Shown here: positions 24,425-32,896 of the stretch, in pieces
Layout of the letters: every line of letters begins with the position of its first letter
Position numbering within the stretch: position 1 is the first letter of the stretch
NCBI GenBank assembly: GCA_019310535.1
Contig: JAFDED010000018.1
Coordinates: forward strand, 1-51,980
From: Deltaproteobacteria bacterium
GTDB taxonomy: Bacteria > Desulfobacterota > JAFDED01
Direction: 5' to 3'
DNA: 51,980 bases
Made by a program: the position numbers and the translations under genes
The notes under the pieces: generated by a model
The model's database searches: none
Seen by the model: only the letters and a program-made list of their open reading frames with translations
Told to the model about the DNA's origin: nothing

Positions 24425-24889
24425 TTACCAGCCCAGAATGCCCCAGGGGAGGGGAACACGAAGCATTTTGGCGAAGAGGTAGTAAATCCCGGCCACCAGC
24501 AGCAGCGACGTCGGGATGCAGACCGTAATCTTGACCTCCAGTTTCAGCATCAACAAGGTCAGGATAATGAAAGCGGTAACGAGAAACCCCAGGAACTCGG
24601 ACACAACGATGTAAAAGATGATTGCTGCAATCACGCACAGGGCGTTTATCGTGGGGCCCGTCAGCCATGGCTGACGGGTCGGCGCAGGGGGTGCGCCGGA
24701 TCGGCGTATGACCCCCTGCACCATCAGAATGGTTCCGAAAAACGCGAACAGGATTGCGAGGATACGGGGAAAGAGGGCGGGCCCGATCCACCCGCCCTCC
24801 TCCAAGGCCGGAAAGTGGATGGTCAGAACATAGATAATCCCCCCAAGAAGAGCGCTTCCCAGGCCCGTATAAAAATCACTTACGCGCAT
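24425..24889 (-). CDS. tctB: tripartite tricarboxylate transporter, small membrane subunit
   Basis: A 154-residue protein with four hydrophobic segments, the usual size and topology of TctB. Recognisable parts are GPALFPRILAILFAFFG in the first half, a Pro/Arg-rich cytoplasmic loop near residue 70 and a final segment with RVPLPWGILG. It lies between TctC and TctA, with 7 bp to the former and 3 bp to the latter. It is a required membrane partner of TctA. Confidence 0.87.
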   Translation of the reverse strand: MRVSDFYTGLGSALLGGIIYVLTIHFPALEEGGWIGPALFPRILAILFAFFGTILMVQGVIRRSGAPPAPTRQPWLTGPTINALCVIAAIIFYIVVSEFLGFLVTAFIILTLLMLKLEVKITVCIPTSLLLVAGIYYLFAKMLRVPLPWGILGW

Positions 24890-24896
24890 TTTTCGC

Positions 24897-25868
24897 TTAT
24901 TTGACGATCCCCGTCTCCTTCAACAGCGTACCGTTGGCGGCATCGGCCTCAGCTAAAAATTTCTTAAACTCCCCGGACGAGCGATAGAGCGTACCGTAGC
25001 CCTTGTTTTTCATGAATTCTTTGAAATCTTTGGTGGCGACGATCTTTTCCAGCGCCTTCTCCATAACTGCCACGATGTCCGCCGGTGTCCCCTTTGGCAT
25101 GGCGATGCCGCGCCACGCTCCCACCGACCAGTCCATGCCCTGTTCCTTGAGGGTTGGGATGTCGGGGAATGCGGGGTGGCGTTCATCGGCCATGATGGCA
25201 AGCGCCCTGACCTTACCCGCCTCTATCAAGGAAGCAGCCTCGGGTATGCTGCAGGTTACGATGTCAATGCCGCCGGCCACCAATTCCTGAAGGCCCGGTG
25301 CGGCGCCGCGGCTGGGCACCCACCGCACGTCCTTGACGCCCAATCCTGCCGCCTTGAGCCACCCCGCGCGGGCAAGGTCCCAAATCCCGCCCACGCCCGT
25401 GCCTGAAGCGGTCAGTTTGCCGGGGTTGGCCTTGACGTATGCATTCAGCTCTTTCATGGACTTCCAGGGCGACTTGACGTTGACGTTGACCCCCGCTGCA
25501 TCGAGGTTTAGCTGGGCCACTGGTGCGTAATCCTTGTAAGTCACCTTGGCCAGACCGCGCCAGTGCATCATGGTGATCTCGACGGTGATCATGGTAATGG
25601 TGTACCCGTCGGGTTTTGCCGTAGCGCCTGCGGTGTGGCCGGTGGCCCCGCTGCCCCCGGTGCGGTTCACGACGTTGACCGGAACCCCCAGATCTTTTTC
25701 CAGCAGGGCTGCCACCACGCGCGACAAGGCGTCGGTGCCCCCTCCGGCGGCCCATGGGCAGATGAGCATAATCGGCCGATCCGGATATTTTGCCAGAGCA
25801 TGACCCGCACTGATCACCAGGCCGATCATCAAAATAACGACTAACAATCCTTTTCCCATTGCTTTCAT
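24897..25868 (-). CDS. tctC: tripartite tricarboxylate transporter, periplasmic binding protein
   Basis: A 323-residue TctC (Bug-type) solute receptor. A signal peptide covers about residues 1-27 (GLLVVILMIGLVISAGHALA). The mature part begins with YPDRPIMLICPWAAGGGTD, with the AGGGTD loop of the family, and includes NRTGGSGATG, the YTITM segment and MPKGTP. AAGGAGG precedes the ATG. It is first in the tctCBA transcription unit, which begins just downstream of the kor operon terminator. The family binds carboxylates or other small acids. Confidence 0.9.
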   Translation of the reverse strand: MKAMGKGLLVVILMIGLVISAGHALAKYPDRPIMLICPWAAGGGTDALSRVVAALLEKDLGVPVNVVNRTGGSGATGHTAGATAKPDGYTITMITVEITMMHWRGLAKVTYKDYAPVAQLNLDAAGVNVNVKSPWKSMKELNAYVKANPGKLTASGTGVGGIWDLARAGWLKAAGLGVKDVRWVPSRGAAPGLQELVAGGIDIVTCSIPEAASLIEAGKVRALAIMADERHPAFPDIPTLKEQGMDWSVGAWRGIAMPKGTPADIVAVMEKALEKIVATKDFKEFMKNKGYGTLYRSSGEFKKFLAEADAANGTLLKETGIVK

Positions 25869-25972
25869 TGGAGCGCCTCCTTTCGATAGTGGTTAAAGGC
25901 CGTTTGAGAAACCCATAGTGATTGGCAATTATCTCCCCCAGCAAAAAGTGTAACTCTTTTTGGCCATATAAT

Positions 25973-26018
25973 CAAAAAAATAAACCTCACTTCACTTCCT
26001 GTTTTTCAAAAAGTGAGG
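25973..26018 (-). terminator. rho-independent terminator after the kor operon
   Basis: Read on the minus strand, CCTCACTT (26018-26011) pairs with AAGTGAGG (25992-25985), and the T-rich run TTTATTTTTTTG follows directly. The loop is 18 bases. It lies about 255 bp past the korC stop and 110 bp before tctC, so it would separate the two units. Confidence 0.6.
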
Positions 26019-26273
26019 GCAGCTATTGTTATCGAAAACATCGAAGCTTTCCAATGTCAGGGATAAGCACAGTTTGTCTTAAGGGTAAATTTGCATATGG
26101 TATAATAAGAGTCAAGCATTTTCTTCAGGGCGTTCTTTAGGATGCGCTTCCATCCACGTCAGAATATTTCTTCAAGCGTAATTGAAAATAAGGAAATCTT
26201 CAGAGAATAGTAAATTGATCGGTATTGATGATCGCCCGGATGCTCCGGGCAAGGCTGGAGAAAGGGTGCACTA
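26019..26273 (-). other. 3' flank of korC with GC-rich hairpin
   Basis: A compact hairpin GCCCGG-ATGCT-CCGGGC lies at 26234-26250, 23 bp after the korC stop, without a T tract. The rest is AT-rich and holds no gene with a ribosome site. Confidence 0.45.
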
Positions 26274-26825
26274 CTAAGCCTTCCCCATCAGCTTGAGCCC
26301 GATCTCATATCCCTTCTTCAGGGCGGAAAGGTTATTGTCCAGGGTTTTGGGGGGAACATTTCCCTTCAGCGATTCCTCCAGAGCTTCCAGCGCCACCATG
26401 CCGGTTATGGAGGAAAGGGCGCCAAGCATGATGATGTTGGCGAAAATCGGGCCACCAAACTCCTGCTCCGCAATGCGCGTGGCCTCTAGGGGATAGACCC
26501 TCTTGAGCTTTTTCGGTATGTCGCGGACGAGGGTGGTATCCGCGATGACAACCGTTTCTTCCGGGTCGATTTCCTTAATGTATTGATCCATGGCCGGTTG
26601 GGACATCACCACAAAAGAATCCACGTGCAGGGGTTTGATGTAATCGATCTGTTCATCGCTGATGACGACCTCGGAGCGGCAGGCGCCTCCTCGTGCTTCC
26701 GGGCCGTAGCTCTGTGTCTGAGCAACCTCCTTGTCCTCGTAAAAACCAGAGGCAAGGCTGAGGATGATCGCAGACTTCACCACACCCTGTCCTCCAAAGC
26801 CCGCAAATTTAACTTCTTTTCTCAT
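26274..26825 (-). CDS. korC: 2-oxoacid:ferredoxin oxidoreductase, gamma subunit
   Basis: A 183-residue gamma subunit (POR_N/C-type) starting RKEVKFAGFGGQGVVKSA with the glycine-rich FGGQG motif, followed by QSYGPEARGGACRSEV, another hallmark of OFOR gamma subunits. It joins the alpha and beta subunits in a CoA-dependent oxidative decarboxylation of a 2-oxo acid to acyl-CoA with reduction of ferredoxin. ATG 26825 has GGAGG nine bases upstream and overlaps the end of the delta gene. It is the last gene of the four-gene unit. Confidence 0.88.
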   Translation of the reverse strand: MRKEVKFAGFGGQGVVKSAIILSLASGFYEDKEVAQTQSYGPEARGGACRSEVVISDEQIDYIKPLHVDSFVVMSQPAMDQYIKEIDPEETVVIADTTLVRDIPKKLKRVYPLEATRIAEQEFGGPIFANIIMLGALSSITGMVALEALEESLKGNVPPKTLDNNLSALKKGYEIGLKLMGKA

Positions 26826-27033
26826 CGTCAAAATCCTCCACAGTGATGGCCATATCCGGGCAGATCATTTCGCACAGCAGACATCCGATGCAATTTTCAG
26901 CATGGGAGACCTCCGGTACCAGATAGCCCTTTGGATTCCTTTTCGAGGAATTTTCAAAAACCTTTTTCGGGCATTGGTCAATGCAGATGTTGCATCCTTT
27001 GCAATATATTTCATCAATCATTATCCGTTTCAA
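26809..27033 (-). CDS. korD: 2-oxoacid:ferredoxin oxidoreductase, delta (ferredoxin-like) subunit
   Basis: A 74-residue ferredoxin-like subunit with two CxxCxxCxxxCP clusters, CKGCNICIDQCP and CIGCLLCEMICP, each binding one [4Fe-4S]. It passes electrons from the TPP/FeS catalytic subunits to free ferredoxin. Its start overlaps the end of the beta gene by 4 bp and its end overlaps the gamma gene, showing translational coupling. Separate delta subunits are typical of the four-subunit Kor/Vor type enzymes. Confidence 0.9.
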   Translation of the reverse strand: MKRIMIDEIYCKGCNICIDQCPKKVFENSSKRNPKGYLVPEVSHAENCIGCLLCEMICPDMAITVEDFDDEKRS

Positions 27034-27848
27034 CGTCTTTTCCCCTTCTCCATCAACGCATAGATCCTGTCGGACAGCTCAGGCTGATCGTTGTCTTCGT
27101 GGATTTTACCCACCAGGATTTTCCCCTTCAACTCCTCAGGAGACATCTTCCGAGCTTTTGCCAGGGTGACCGAACTATTTTTGGTCATCCGTAACAGCTT
27201 CACGGGATCACCGGTGCCGTGCATGTAGCGTCCGGCTTGCGTGGGGCATTGGGAGACCGCATCGATGAATGAAAAGCCCTTGTGCATGATCGCTTCCTTG
27301 ATCGCCCTGACCAGCTCCCTAGGGTGAGCACTGGTCCAGCGCGCCACATAGGTCGCTCCGCAGCTCACGGCCACGGAACACGCATCGATGGGCGGCTCCG
27401 GATTTCCGTACGGCGATGTCTGAGTCCTTGCATCCAGTTGTGTTGTGGGAGCCACCTGGCCGCCGGTCATACCGTACACCTGATTGTCCAGCATGATGAC
27501 TGTGATGTCGATGTTTCTTCTTGCCGCATGCAAGAAATGGTTCCCGCCGATTCCCACGCAATCACCATCCCCCGTGAACACCACCACCTTGCGACCGGGG
27601 TTGGAGAGCTTCAGGCCCGTGGCCACCGGAATGGCCCGGCCGTGGAGCGTATGCAGGACATCCGTATCGATGTATACCGGGGACCAGCTCGCACACCCGA
27701 TACCACCCAGAAGGGAAAGCTCCTCTATGACCCCCAATTCATCAACGGCTCTTAAAAAGGCATTGACCACGGTGCCGTGCCCGCACCCGGGACAGAAGAT
27801 GAAAGGAAGGGCGTCTTTTCTCAGATATCTTTCAGCTAGAGGATTCAT
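27030..27848 (-). CDS. korB: 2-oxoacid:ferredoxin oxidoreductase, beta (TPP) subunit
   Basis: A 272-residue TPP-binding subunit. FCPGCGHGTV begins the domain, and the TPP/Mg motif GDGDCVGIGGNHFLHA ends about 30 residues later with VIMLDNQVYGMTGGQ. This fits Kor-type 2-oxoglutarate or related 2-oxoacid oxidoreductases. ATG 27848 is preferred over an upstream frame start at 27881 because GTGAGG lies before it and the protein then starts like its homologues. A 141-bp spacer separates it from the alpha gene. The substrate cannot be told from these motifs. Confidence 0.88.
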   Translation of the reverse strand: MNPLAERYLRKDALPFIFCPGCGHGTVVNAFLRAVDELGVIEELSLLGGIGCASWSPVYIDTDVLHTLHGRAIPVATGLKLSNPGRKVVVFTGDGDCVGIGGNHFLHAARRNIDITVIMLDNQVYGMTGGQVAPTTQLDARTQTSPYGNPEPPIDACSVAVSCGATYVARWTSAHPRELVRAIKEAIMHKGFSFIDAVSQCPTQAGRYMHGTGDPVKLLRMTKNSSVTLAKARKMSPEELKGKILVGKIHEDNDQPELSDRIYALMEKGKRR

Positions 27849-27989
27849 CGCAAACCTCACTGCAAAATGCAAAATTAGCAATCAGCATTTTAAAATTAAA
27901 GGAAAAAGAAATTTTTTCATACCCTCTATTCTTTACCCTTTTTCCTTTCCCCTTTAACCTTTCTCCTTATAAAGATAAAGGGCAGTTTC
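27849..27989 (-). other. korA-korB spacer with purine-rich tract
   Basis: The operon is otherwise overlapping, so this 141-bp spacer stands out. It holds the exact 20-mer at 27861-27880 shared with 13133-13152, and on the coding strand a long purine-rich tract (27922-27967) with several AAGG/AAAGGGG words. It may be an inserted small repeat. Confidence 0.5.
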
Positions 27990-29120
27990 CTACCCCTTTA
28001 TACACTCTAAGATTTCTTGCGGGGTGTGCATGGCGCCACCGACCTTGGGCAGGGATATGACCTCCTGATTTCCTCTGCTGACCCGCTCCACCTCGCGGCA
28101 CATCTTGCCGATGTTCATTTCCGGCACAAGGATTTTCTTCGCCTTTCGGATGGTTTTTTTGATCTCTTCGTCCGGAAAAGGCCATAAAATTTTCAACTTG
28201 AGGAAGCCGACCTTCAACCCTTTTCCCCTACCCAGTTTTACGGCGTGAAATGCCGACCTGGCCACGCTGCCATAGGCAATCACTATCGTGTGCGCATCAT
28301 GGGTAAAGTATGCATCAAGATCCACCAACTCTGAGGCATGGTCGGTGATCTTTTCACAGAGCCTCTTCACAAGCTTTCCGCTTATTACCGGGTCGTGTCC
28401 CGCCCTGATCCCCCGCTCATCGTGAAGCTGTCCGTCGATTAACACTTTGAATCCCTGGCCGAACGACGGCATTCCATCCAGAAGCCCGGATTTCAAAGCT
28501 CTATATGGCTTATATCCGTTGGGAGGCGCCTTCGGCTTTCGACGGGCCAGAACCCTGACTGTTGAAGGAATGCGGAGTTTTTCCCTGGTGTGGCCGACGA
28601 TCTCGTCGGAGAGAACGATGGTGGGAACCCGGTATCGCTCGGAGAAGTTGAAGGCTTTCACTGTCAGATCAAAGGCCTCTTGAACCGATGAGGGACAGAA
28701 GGCGATAATCTCATAGTCGCCATGGGATCCATATTTTGCCTGCATCACGTCCTGCTGTGCGGAAAGGGTGGGTTGACCCGTCGCCGGCCCTCCTCTCTGC
28801 ACGTTGAATATGACACAGGGCGTCTCGGTGATGGCAGCATATCCGATCCCTTCCTGCATGAGGGAGAATCCCGGTCCGGAAGTGGCGGTACAGGCTTTAA
28901 AGCCACCCCAGGCCGCCCCTATAACCGTGTTTATGGAGGCAATCTCATCCTCCATCTGGATGAATATGCCCTGATGTTTGGGAAGTTCGACTGACATCAC
29001 CTCTGCGATCTCAGAGGCCGGGGTGATGGGGTATCCTGCAAAAAAGCGGCATCCAGCTTTAATCGCCCCACGCACGCAGGCCTCATTTCCCTGAACAATG
29101 ACCACCTCTTCCTGTTTCAA
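27990..29120 (-). CDS. korA: 2-oxoacid:ferredoxin oxidoreductase, alpha subunit
   Basis: A 376-residue alpha subunit with QGNEACVRGAIKAGCRFFAGYPITPASEI (key block GYPITPASEI) at the N-terminus, SGPGFSLMQEGIGYA, and the QRGGPATGQPT segment characteristic of Kor/Vor alpha chains. It supplies domains for TPP and CoA binding. The start is probably TTG 29120: GGGAGG lies nine bases upstream and the protein begins as its homologues do; no ATG serves better. It is the first gene of korABDC and has a long leader with alternative hairpins. Confidence 0.88.
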   Translation of the reverse strand: MKQEEVVIVQGNEACVRGAIKAGCRFFAGYPITPASEIAEVMSVELPKHQGIFIQMEDEIASINTVIGAAWGGFKACTATSGPGFSLMQEGIGYAAITETPCVIFNVQRGGPATGQPTLSAQQDVMQAKYGSHGDYEIIAFCPSSVQEAFDLTVKAFNFSERYRVPTIVLSDEIVGHTREKLRIPSTVRVLARRKPKAPPNGYKPYRALKSGLLDGMPSFGQGFKVLIDGQLHDERGIRAGHDPVISGKLVKRLCEKITDHASELVDLDAYFTHDAHTIVIAYGSVARSAFHAVKLGRGKGLKVGFLKLKILWPFPDEEIKKTIRKAKKILVPEMNIGKMCREVERVSRGNQEVISLPKVGGAMHTPQEILECIKG

Positions 29121-29206
29121 AATAAAATTTCCTCCCTTCTTGTGACATTTCAGACTGCTCTTCACAGCGATTGGGTGGTTCAACGCGCCCACGGACTCAG
29201 CCAGCC

Positions 29207-29257
29207 CCTCGCTTCGGTTATCTGCCGGTTACAGCGAAACGAGGTAATAAAGCCTCG
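29207..29257 (-). promoter_or_regulatory. korA leader with two mutually exclusive hairpins
   Basis: On the minus strand CGAGG (29257-29253), CCTCG (29244-29240) and CGAGG (29211-29207) follow one another. The middle segment can pair with the first (loop CTTTATTA), or, extended to CCTCGTTTCG, with CGAAGCGAGG in a ten-pair stem containing one G-U. This is an attenuator- or riboswitch-like arrangement about 90 bp before the korA start. No U tract follows the second stem. Confidence 0.4.
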
Positions 29258-29731
29258 CAGAACCTTGCAGGCGATGCAGAGGCCAAGGCGCCTTAATTCC
29301 GTGACTTCCTTTATCATAAAGAACACAGGTCATGCAACAATACACGACAAAGATGCTGATCAAATGTTTTATACCATATTCATCCGGATTCTGAAATGCT
29401 CAAGATTCGCACCTAAATTGACACCCTCATTCGGGAGGCTGTGGATAAATAGAAATTCAAGGACTGAATGATTATTCAGTGGAGAGGGTGAAAAAAGTTA
29501 AGTTGACTTTTGTCTATACAGTAAATGCAAAGAAAATAATAAAGCTTGACTGTTTTCCACTTGTTTGATCTATAACACATTCCGGGAAGAAAATGGCTTG
29601 ACAAAAGGAGTTTTTATGTGATTTCGTTATTCTGAACCGTACGCTGGATATCCCTGGGATATCCCTGAAAAACAACTATGCTTTTGCAATAAAACAGACG
29701 AACGACGTTCTTATCGGTTCTTATCGTTTTC
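29258..29731. other. intergenic region between korA and the GGT-like gene
   Basis: No gene is supported. It contains the perfect palindrome AAGGCGCCTT at 29285-29294 and, for the plus strand, a possible promoter with TTGACT at 29546-29551 and TATAAC at 29571-29576 (spacing 19, longer than ideal). The divergent genes on either side must have their promoters here. Confidence 0.4.
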
Positions 29732-31369
29732 ATGGCTGAAGCAAAAACTATTGTGTTATCCGAAGAAGGTTTTCTCGCTGCCCCGCAGGCCATGATCTGC
29801 TCCGACAACCCCCACATTTCCCGGGTTGGAGCACAAGTTCTTTGTGCAGGGGCCAATGCCGTTGACGCGGTGGTCGCTGCTGCTTTTACTGCCGGCGTGG
29901 TTCATGCACACTGCTTCAGCCTAGCCGGCGCTGGCGGTCTTCTGCTTGTATGGCTGGAAAAGGAAAGCAGGGCTTACGCTGTGGATTTTCCACCGGTGGC
30001 CCCGCTGGCGGCAAAGCAGGGAACATTCAAGCTTCTGCCATCGGGTGAGCCAAATGACTGCAGTCACCTGATCGGAGCGAGGGCTGTCACAGTGCCCGCT
30101 GTTATGGCCGGCCTTGCCAGGGCTCTTGAGCAATTCGGGACCCTGTCCCTGAAAAAGGCGGTTGGCCCGGCCATGGAACTGGCATCGGGTGGATTTCGCG
30201 TACATGCAACTCTGTCCCGAGCCACGCACCAGCCTCACATAGCCCGATTTCCCGCAACGGCCCACTGTTTTCTCAAAAAAAACCGACCACTGCGTCCAGG
30301 CGCCAAGCTGACTCAGGCTGATCAAGGGATACTGCTTCAAAAGCTGACAGAGGAAGGTCCTGATGCGTTTTATCGGGGAGATGTCGCCCGCGACATCGTG
30401 GAGCATTTGCGCTCCCTGGGCGGCCTGATGACCCTGGAGGACCTTGCTCGATACAGGGTACGGGTATATCCCGCATTCCGAGGTGATTACCGCGATGCCT
30501 TGATCTTCGGCGGCCCGGCCTCCACCTCAGGCAGCCCTTTACTCTTCCTCACCCTCAATATCCTCGAAGGCCTCAACATGAGACCGCTTCCGTCCCGCTC
30601 CGTTGAATCTGTTCACTGGATGGTGGAGGCAATGAAGCTCGCCTGGGCGGAACATCGCAGGACAATGGGTTATGTCGGAAAAAACATACATCCTTTTGAG
30701 CTGATGGTTGCAAAGAGTCTTGCCGCTAAACTTCGGGCAATGATTGATCCGCACCGCGCTGTTGTCCAGAGTCCTTCATATCGGACCCCCCTGGCCCTCC
30801 ACCCCGACGCGTCCGCCCATATCGCCGCAGTGGATGCGGATGGAAACATGGCCGTGTTCTCCCAGACCCAGGGTGCGGGGTTGTTCGGTTCCGGTGTCAC
30901 CATCCCGAAATGGGGCCTTGTGATGAATAACGGCATGGTGTTTTTCGACCACCGGCGGGGCCGACCCCACTCTCTTGAGCCCGGAAAAAGGGCTCGTGTT
31001 CTCACGGGATCCATACTGGTCTTGAGAAAACGCCAACCGTTCCTTGTAATAGGGGCGACCGGGGGTATATCCGCCATAGCCCCCTTGGTTCACCTGCTGG
31101 TTGATATCATCGAACATGGTCAGTCGCTTACGCAGGCCCTTGGATCACCCCGGATATTTTACAAAGAGAGCGGCTGCGTTATGGCGGAGCAGACCCTTCC
31201 TCCCATGGTCCGCAAAGGGCTTCAGAAGATGGGTCACGCGCTTAAACTGGTTCAGCAGGACCAGGAGCTTCCGGGACCGATCCTCGGTATCCAGGTGGAC
31301 CACAAGGGAGAAAGTCGCACGGGGAGTGTTGATCTTCGGAGAGATGGAGGCGCGTTGGCGGGTTTCTAA
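29732..31369 (+). CDS. gamma-glutamyltransferase-like Ntn hydrolase
   Basis: The 545-residue product has the overall order of the GGT family: AGANAVDAVVAAAF, a glycine-rich loop (LAGAGGLLLVW), TVPAVMAGL, AMELASGGF, YRGDVARDIV, NILEGLNM, AVDADGNMAVFSQTQ and LTGSILVL. Two key features differ. The autoprocessing site, usually a T-T-H with nucleophilic Thr, is S361-A362-H363. The Arg-Glu that grips the gamma-glutamyl carboxylate in E. coli GGT (FREMAP) is replaced by FPPVAP. No signal peptide is present, so it is probably cytoplasmic. It may be an amidase or acylase with Ser as N-terminal nucleophile, or be uncleaved. No ribosome site is obvious before the ATG. Confidence 0.8.
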   Translation: MAEAKTIVLSEEGFLAAPQAMICSDNPHISRVGAQVLCAGANAVDAVVAAAFTAGVVHAHCFSLAGAGGLLLVWLEKESRAYAVDFPPVAPLAAKQGTFKLLPSGEPNDCSHLIGARAVTVPAVMAGLARALEQFGTLSLKKAVGPAMELASGGFRVHATLSRATHQPHIARFPATAHCFLKKNRPLRPGAKLTQADQGILLQKLTEEGPDAFYRGDVARDIVEHLRSLGGLMTLEDLARYRVRVYPAFRGDYRDALIFGGPASTSGSPLLFLTLNILEGLNMRPLPSRSVESVHWMVEAMKLAWAEHRRTMGYVGKNIHPFELMVAKSLAAKLRAMIDPHRAVVQSPSYRTPLALHPDASAHIAAVDADGNMAVFSQTQGAGLFGSGVTIPKWGLVMNNGMVFFDHRRGRPHSLEPGKRARVLTGSILVLRKRQPFLVIGATGGISAIAPLVHLLVDIIEHGQSLTQALGSPRIFYKESGCVMAEQTLPPMVRKGLQKMGHALKLVQQDQELPGPILGIQVDHKGESRTGSVDLRRDGGALAGF

Positions 31370-31389
31370 TTACAGTTCGCGCTCATACC

Positions 31390-31427
31390 CGCCCTCCACC
31401 CTGACACGATTTTCCAGCCGGAGGGCG
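31390..31427. terminator. 8-bp inverted repeat after the GGT-like gene
   Basis: CGCCCTCC (31390-31397) and GGAGGGCG (31420-31427) are perfect complements with a 22-base loop, 20 bp past the stop. ATCAGCCTTTTAAA follows, a short T run. It lies between two convergent genes and may end transcription from the plus strand. Confidence 0.4.
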
Positions 31428-31534
31428 ATCAGCCTTTTAAATAGTTCACCGCAGAGCACACAGAGAAAATATACATGCAACCAGTCATTTGCTTTATTTC
31501 TCTGTGATCCCTGCGATCTCAGCGGAAATTCCCT

Positions 31535-32530
31535 TCACCCCATTCCTTCTTCCGCTGCGTTTCGCATGGCTCTCAAATTTGCCTCGGGGGCAGCGGCAAT
31601 AGCCACCGAGCAACTGGGCCCCAGTAAAAAGCGCCGCGCCCCGGTCTGGATCAGTGCCCGACGGACCTGGGCTTTGACTTCCCCGGCGCTCCCTTCGGCC
31701 AGCACCCGGAGGTCCACCCCTCCGGCAACGGCCGTGGGCACAATGGTCTTGCCCTCGGTCATGTTTGGATTTCCCCCTGCGTGCATGTCCCAGTGGACGG
31801 CGTGAACCGGGTAATCCGCCATGGCGTCCATGTGTATGCGGTCTCTGCACAGGTGAAGGATGTTAAACTGAAGGTTACGGGTCGCCTCCAGCACCAGCAT
31901 GTCGTGGGGCCGGGCCAGTTCCCGGTACTCCCTGGTTGACAACATTCCGTCGTTGGCCCATGTGGTGGCGAAGTAGATTCCGTCCGCGCCCGCCGATGCC
32001 AGCCTGCGGACAAAATCGGCAAACGTCTCGGCAATGGCGGCCAATCCCTGGCTCACGGCCCTTGGGTCCTCCCGAATGTGCCGTTTGATTGCCTCGGTGT
32101 CAAGATTGGCAAGGTAGCCGGCCACCATCAAGGGGGAAAAAACAGTCATGATAAAGGGCACCCGGCCCCGAAGCCCCTTGCGGATCAGCTCCACCGCGCG
32201 CAGATGTTCCCCCAGCACCCCCTGATCCGCAGGCAGAGGCTCCAGCTTCTTCCAGTCCTCCGTCTCACGCACGGGATAGCCTGTGCACACGGGCTTGTCA
32301 CCCGGTCTTCCCGACTGATTGTAAGTATATCCCCAATCCTCGGCGTGGTAACTGGCGCGGGGGTTGATTTTCATAAAATCCCAGTCGTATTTATCCTGGA
32401 AAGAAAGCATGGCCTCCGCCAGCCCTTCCGCCGTCTGCTCCATGTGGTAAAAGTGCCCCCAGGCGCTCACCGGCACGCGGTCCAGCGACTTCCCCTCAAG
32501 GGCCGCCTGCACTCGTTCGTGTCGGTTCAT
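31535..32530 (-). CDS. uroporphyrinogen decarboxylase (UroD) family protein
   Basis: A 331-residue TIM-barrel protein of the UroD superfamily, which contains HemE and cobamide/corrinoid methyltransferases such as MtaA. The start RHERVQAALEGKSLDRVPVSAWGHF matches the family pattern R.R...AL.G...DR.PV. Conserved parts include FSPLMVAGYL, AGADGIYFATTW and HLCRDR with a possible metal-binding His/Cys. Heme synthesis genes are absent nearby, and the HLC and GPSC segments are more like the methyltransferase-type members. GGAGGAAAGG precedes ATG 32530. The methyl donor or substrate is unknown. Confidence 0.82.
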   Translation of the reverse strand: MNRHERVQAALEGKSLDRVPVSAWGHFYHMEQTAEGLAEAMLSFQDKYDWDFMKINPRASYHAEDWGYTYNQSGRPGDKPVCTGYPVRETEDWKKLEPLPADQGVLGEHLRAVELIRKGLRGRVPFIMTVFSPLMVAGYLANLDTEAIKRHIREDPRAVSQGLAAIAETFADFVRRLASAGADGIYFATTWANDGMLSTREYRELARPHDMLVLEATRNLQFNILHLCRDRIHMDAMADYPVHAVHWDMHAGGNPNMTEGKTIVPTAVAGGVDLRVLAEGSAGEVKAQVRRALIQTGARRFLLGPSCSVAIAAAPEANLRAMRNAAEEGMG

Positions 32531-32896
32531 TCCTTTCCTCCGTATGCGATTGATCAGGTTTTATATGTTATTGTCCCTCAGTTGCCGGAACATTGAGAAC
32601 TGTATCCAAGATCCAAGCAGAATGAGTCACATTTCAAACCAAGTAAAACACAATGAGTGATTTTTAGCAACCGTTTTATGTAATGAAAAATTTTTCTTAA
32701 AAAATTGCGACTATACGGATCTCGCCTCAGTGGCTCCGAGCGCACATTGACTTTAATTAATAGCTGTGAGATCATAATATTAGTAAAACATAGGTTTATC
32801 ACAGATAAGTCAAAGTCATCGACAAACCCCTCTTTAGAGATTTGACGGACTGCTGGTAGTGTTGATAGCAATATTGTTTCAAGGAGAATGCATCTT
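32531..32896. other. AT-rich intergenic region
   Basis: The region between the divergent UroD-type and AlbA_2 genes is clearly AT-richer than the flanks. A short minus frame is present but has no ribosome site and no recognisable sequence. Promoters for both genes should lie here; none was identified with confidence. Confidence 0.4.

Noticed and set aside
25940-25975. Sigma-54 promoter upstream of tctC
   Set aside because: TGGCC occurs but the GC element at the right distance does not match, so no call was made.
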